Part shown: positions 60,094-64,000 of the stretch, in pieces
Position numbering within the stretch: position 1 is the stretch's first letter
How the letters are laid out: every line of letters begins with the position of its first letter
Source: Stenopsyche tienmushanensis
Lineage: Eukaryota > Arthropoda > Insecta > Trichoptera > Stenopsychidae
DNA: 64,000 nt
Direction of reading: 5' to 3'
NCBI GenBank assembly: GCA_008973525.1
Contig: WACJ01000056.1
Span: 930,001-994,000, forward strand
The notes under the pieces: generated by a model
Database searches by the model: none
Told to the model about the DNA's origin: nothing
The model's input: only the letters and a program-made list of their open reading frames with translations
Translations under genes and position numbers: made by a program

Positions 60094-60107
60094 GAAATCG
60101 AAGACAT

Positions 60108-61391
60108 TTGCTTAACCATCAACATCAAAGAATTCATTCAACAAGAATTCGTTCTGCACTTGAACAGCAGTACAATGCTAATGATTTGGATGCATTTGTC
60201 GAAGCAAACGAACAAATTTTGCTTGCGGAACAAAAATTGACCTACGATACAATTACAAATGATCTGTTCTTCCTTGATGCGCCTGGCGGTACTGGAAAAA
60301 CGTATCTCATCACTTTACTATTGGCTCACATTCGATCTCAAAATAGAATTGCTTTAGCTCTTGCTTCATTAGGTATTGCGGCAACATTATTAGATGGTGG
60401 ACGAACAGCGCATTCGGCATTCAAATTGCCATTAGATATGCATTTATTGGAAGCTCTGACATGTAACATTCCTAATGTTTCTGACATAGCTAAAGTTTTG
60501 AAAATTTGCAAGGGGATTATCTGGGACGAATGCAATGCTTGATCGAACTCTTAAAGACTTACGATCAAATGCAAAACCGTTTGGTGGCGCTCTAATTTTA
60601 TTATGTGGCGACTTTCGACAACCTCTTCCAGTGATGCTTTCATCGACACCAGCTGATTCTTGCCTCAAAGCATCGCATCTTTGGAGAGACGTGCGAAAAC
60701 TGACATTAAAGACAAATATGCGGGTACATTTGTAGCGTGATGCGTCGGCAGCCACATTTTTAAAACGACTATTGAACATTGGTGAAGGAAAAGTGCATGT
60801 TGATGCTCCATCGAACTTTTGCGTTGTTGTGCCATCCATCGATTTACTCATTCAGAAAGTTTTTCCGCAGATTTTTAGTAATTATAAAAATCATTATTGG
60901 CTTTGCGAACATGCTATTTTGGCAGCAGAAAACAACGACGTCAATACGATCAACCACACAATACAATAACAAATTGCAAATGATTCTGTTACCTACAAAT
61001 CGATTGATAGCGCCATGAATGCAGACCAAGTTACTAACTATCCAATCGAGTTTTTAAATTCGTCAGATCTTCCTGATGTGCCACCTTACAAATTGGAACA
61101 AGACTCACTATGAAGAAATTGATGCCGAATATCATCGAAACAACTATATATTCTTAATGGAAAGTCGAAAGGAGAAGATGTGCTCATTCCCACCGACGTG
61201 CAATTTGATAAGAGACGACTGCAGCTCCCCGTTGGACTTGCATTCTCAATGACCATCAACAAGGCACTTCAAGTGTGCGGAAGAATCTAGAAAATCCACG
61301 TTGGACAGCCGAGAAATTTATTTGTATTTGTTAATGACGGAAAAGCCAAAACTATTCTCTACCCTAAAGCACTTAGCAGAACAATTAAGTA
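60108..61391 (+). pseudogene. Helitron Pif1-type helicase domain, broken
   Basis: Remains of the superfamily 1 helicase that unwinds DNA during Helitron rolling-circle transposition. The first frame (60108-60542) has Walker A GGTGKT (residues 60-65) and Walker B IIWDE (residues 137-141). A small deletion then removes about ten residues, and the next frame (60535-60735) resumes with LDRTLKDLR and the Pif1 motif GGALILLCGDFRQPLPV. A stop at 60733, a continuation with FLKRLLNIGEGKVHVD and LAAENNDVNTIN (60772-60969), and another stop follow. Later pieces give TILNGKSKGEDVLIP and RLQLPVGLAFSMTINKALQV (about 61140-61280), the usual C-terminal helicase motif. The segment that normally reads YVACSRV is missing, and NLFVFVNDGKAKTI then KTILYPKAL end the domain. 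At least two stops, two small deletions and frameshifts mean it is inactive. Confidence 0.9.
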
Positions 61392-61572
61392 AGCAAAATG
61401 TATGCTTTTAATATTTTTTCTTTATATATCATTCAATATCAATAATGTATTAATTGTCGAAAAAAATCATTACTTATATCATTGCTAATTAAACAAGATA
61501 ACTCTTTCAGATTTCAAATGGTATTTTTAGAACTATTTCTTCTGTGGCAGCAACGCGCCGGGTACCAGCTAG

Positions 61573-61933
61573 TTATTTTATAATAATGATAAAGATTGCA
61601 TTAAAGTGAATACAGTATTGTAGCGTGGGAATAATTCGCAATTACATTTGAATAATTATAATAATGTAAAAATAAATAAATTCATAATTTCTAAATAAAA
61701 GTAATAAAAGCGGGTCGTTTTTAATGCAGTTCGGACCTTGCAACCGATCCTAAAGGTTGCAGGACGAACAGACTGTATATTCTTTCTGGAGAACCTTGCA
61801 GACTGGACGTGTTGATTGTTGGAGTGTAAACTTCATTTTCCACCATGTATTAATTTCGCGTTACATTCTCATAATCTGGAAGCTTCTGCCTCGTGATCGT
61901 CGCCGTATCGCCAATGGTAAATAAAAGGAAGTA
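61573..61933. other. Gene-free stretch
   Basis: Sequence between the Helitron and repeat F. A TTGCAACC...GGTTGCA inverted pair lies near 61738-61761. Nothing else recognised. Confidence 0.4.
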
Positions 61934-62100
61934 TTTAAAGTTCATAATGTTTTAATTGTTTTCATTTCTTTTGAGGATTCCTCCTTTTCGGTGTTGTCGA
62001 ATGAACGGTCGGTGATAAAGAATCTACGGAGATAAAATACGGATTTCCGTCGCGTATGCTGCGAGGCCGTCTCGGGACTGTAGAGCCCCATCGCTAATGA
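61934..62100 (+). repeat. Dispersed repeat F, copy 2
   Basis: Direct-oriented partner of 26988-27165, with a small deletion near 62028 where copy 1 has CGCTCCCT. The frames covering it (62024-62230 and 62094-62303, minus) differ from that in copy 1, so conservation at the protein level is unlikely. Confidence 0.7.
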
Positions 62101-62213
62101 GGCCGAAGCCCCGGAGCAATACTAAGTGGTAGAAAAAAATCCTCTGACAAAGCGAGCATAGCAAGAAAACGATAATATGTAAATTCACGTTGTAGTGTCC
62201 AGTTGACAGTATT

Positions 62214-62590
62214 GACCGAAAAGGCATCATTTTGGTCGAATTTCTGCCTCAGAGGGATACCATCAATGATATTGTGAGACCCTAAAAAACTCAAAAGGAG
62301 CATTTAAAAACAAAAGGAGGGGAATGCTAATGAGAAAAGTGGGCTTGTTGCATGCCATCAAGGCGCTATTGGACTCATTTGGTTGGGATGCTCTGAATCA
62401 TAACCCGTATTCCCTTGACTTGGCGCCTTCACATTGTTATCTTTTCATCTCTTTGAAGGCACACATGGGTGGAATTAAGTTTTCAATTAACGAGCAAGTG
62501 CAGAAAGCGGTTCTAAAGTGGGGGAAGGAGCTGGCGGGAGAGTTCTGGATGGCGATTATGCGGGAAAAGAATCAACAAGTGTATCAATAA
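62214..62590 (+). pseudogene. mariner transposase, C-terminal half
   Basis: DRKGIILVEFLPQRDTIND (from 62214) matches the mariner block WDRKGVLLVEFxxRGxTIN, and after a frameshift FKNKRRGML, LLDSFGWDALNHNPYS and SLDLAPSHCYLF follow (ORF 62324-62590). The last is the third catalytic Asp motif (PYSPDLAPSDYHLF) of DD34D mariners. The second catalytic motif HDNARPH is replaced by a short LLHAI segment, a deletion of roughly ten residues. The end, GGIKFSINEQVQKAV to MREKNQQVY, fits the normal C-terminus. Inactive through loss of that motif and the frameshift. It follows repeat F closely, and no inverted ends were identified. Confidence 0.85.
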
Positions 62591-64000
62591 TATCCTATAT
62601 CTATTATTTCAGCTTTTGATTTGCCGCGGAATTTAAGGAAGAATCTTTGATGTGTCGTGGGTGAGAAAAGGTTGCGGAGCACTCCTATAGCGTCATTATT
62701 TATAATGTCGTGCTTGTATTTCTATTAGAATACTGTTAATGGTGTTAAACATTACATTTACGATCTGTTTTGTTGTTTTGTCACGTTTCAATTAAATTTT
62801 CGGGGAAGTTTCATGAACACAAAGAATCAATAAAAAAAGTCGTGTGTACTACCAAAATCATGTTATGACCAAACAAAGAAACCGTCTGAATATTTCCGAA
62901 AGAGATCTTCGTTTATACCATTTGCTTAAATTTCAAACAAAAGTATCCGCGAAATCAAATAAAACCACATACCGATATTGTCATGCTTCGTGATATAAAA
63001 TGGTATCATAGAATTTAAATGCTAATTGTCTTCAGCGATGACTATAATTTTTGTCAATTTTAAATGTGGATCGCGTGATCCGCTCTCCTTGATTGAATAT
63101 TAATAAGCTTAAATATGTATACGGACTTCTATTATTTATGGGAATTATTTTCGCAACAAATTTATGCAACAAACTGAAAAATATCGAATGAAAAGTTTAT
63201 CTAAATCGACTTTGGAGCCCGGTTTATCAATTGATATTGTGAGACTAATATTTCAGTTAAATCAATATATACTGCGCTACACAATACTTTTTAAATATAA
63301 TCTAGACGGAAACGATTTATTAAAAATCCTATTGCACAGGAAAACGAATTGAAGCCAGCATCGCAATAGTTTTGATAAAATGTCTGTTTACGAACAAGTG
63401 GTGCGCTTCTTTCTTTGACCTTTCCCCGGGCACATACTATACTTTGAGACTATTTTCAGCTTTATATTTTTAATATCCAACTATCGTCAATATTTATACA
63501 TTACAATCTGCTTATTATAAGCTCGGATCGTTGCGCAAAATATTTAAGGGAAAATATCAATTTGCGGCTTATGATTTTCTCGAGATTCCGCCGAATCACA
63601 GTTTCTTTGTCGCGATATAAATGTTTACGTAAAGCCATCTTAAAAACGACTGTTCCTCGTCGGGATCAACAAGCAGATTAGCGATAAAATTATTTATGGA
63701 AAAACGTTGAACAAGTATTACAGTATCTTAAAATGATAGATGATCAGATAAGCCTGATGACGTGAATAAACTCTCATAGATTGAAAGAGGAGAAGGAAAT
63801 TTTATGATCCTTTTAAGTCCAAGGAAGAGCGTTTCAAAAATATTACTTTGGGGAGGCAATATATTTCTCGAGTGTTACTCGGGCTCAGAATTTCGCCCCG
63901 TCTATTTTTCGGTTCTTAATATGTAGAAAATATTTAAATTTTAGCCTATTTAAATGCCTCGCATCCGATTTTAGAATATAAATATATCTCAACAGTGTCG
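62591..64000. other. Gene-free stretch
   Basis: GAAAAGGTTGCGGAGCACTC near 62666 resembles a decayed hAT terminus. From about 63000 the sequence is low-copy; the 62-codon frame at 63164-63352 has no motif. Confidence 0.4.

Larger units (their letters stand above)
59319..61572 (+). mobile_element. Helitron, internally deleted, both ends present
   Basis: The left end TCTAATATATAAAAATAAG (59319) has the TC start and AT-rich leader typical of insect Helitrons. It is followed by a conserved-looking CTCGGGCGAAATGGG segment. The right end GCGCCGGGTACCAGCTAG ends in CTAG at 61569-61572, a CTRR terminus, after a GC-rich stretch. The bases flanking it are A (59318) and T (61573), as expected for insertion between A and T with no duplication. 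At 2254 bp it is less than half the length of typical autonomous copies. A decayed helicase is present, but no Rep (HUH) nuclease motif was found. Confidence 0.8.

Noticed and set aside
1..64000. CRISPR arrays, rRNA genes, known insect microRNAs such as let-7, mir-10 or iab-4
   Set aside because: No regularly spaced repeats or rRNA-like sequence, and I did not find the mature sequences of these microRNAs when reading through; a proper search was not possible.

Overview
This window looks like arthropod, probably insect, nuclear DNA. It is AT-rich, no host gene can be recognised with confidence, and every identifiable coding trace is a decayed transposable element. The element mix fits an insect: mariner/Tc1 relics, TTAA-flanked piggyBac-type MITEs, hAT elements, a Helitron, and an R1-clade retrotransposon tail. 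The order cannot be fixed from sequence alone. The window reads as intergenic or large-intron DNA: blocks of low-copy sequence, richer in G+C and CG dinucleotides (for example about 5.1-6.3, 13.5-14.0, 17.1-18.2, 25.5-26.1, 27.0-28.2, 30.8-31.3, 33.5-34.2, 43.1-44.0, 54.1-55.0 and 57.2-58.6 kb), alternate with very AT-rich, repeat-filled stretches.

Layout. 0-5 kb: a Tc-like MITE cut by the window edge, a second Tc1-like MITE, then a TTAA MITE (family A) abutting the 3' end of a broken R1-type retrotransposon. 8.2 kb: a tRNA-like, B-box-containing fragment. 10.9-12.5 kb: a family C MITE beside a hAT-type MITE that carries a nested family A MITE. 14.9-16.8 kb: a fold-back element, a dispersed repeat (D), and an intact family B MITE. 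18.5 and 35.3 kb: an inverted pair of a roughly 500-bp repeat (E). 23.4-24.3 kb: a mariner transposase relic split by a LINE fragment in the opposite orientation. 27.0 and 61.9 kb: repeat F. 29.8 and 47.5 kb: repeat G. 32.3, 34.7, 39.6, 45.6, 50.5 and 62.2 kb: further mariner/Tc relics. 50.8-51.1 kb: a minus-strand open frame with a CxxC motif, the only candidate for a non-transposon coding exon, and a weak one. 53.0-53.9 kb: a family B MITE holding two different TTAA MITEs. 56.2-57.1 kb: a second copy of the Tc-like MITE found at the window start. 58.9-61.6 kb: a hAT transposase C-terminus with a Helitron inserted just downstream; the Helitron keeps both termini and a decayed Pif1-type helicase but no Rep domain.

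The best evidence for real biology is insertion history. Nested insertions can be dated relative to one another, and the intact family B MITE at 16.3 kb serves as the empty site for both insertions in its relative at 53 kb. I found no CRISPR array, operon, rRNA gene or convincing new system. Family assignments come from motif recognition by eye and have not been tested by database search.
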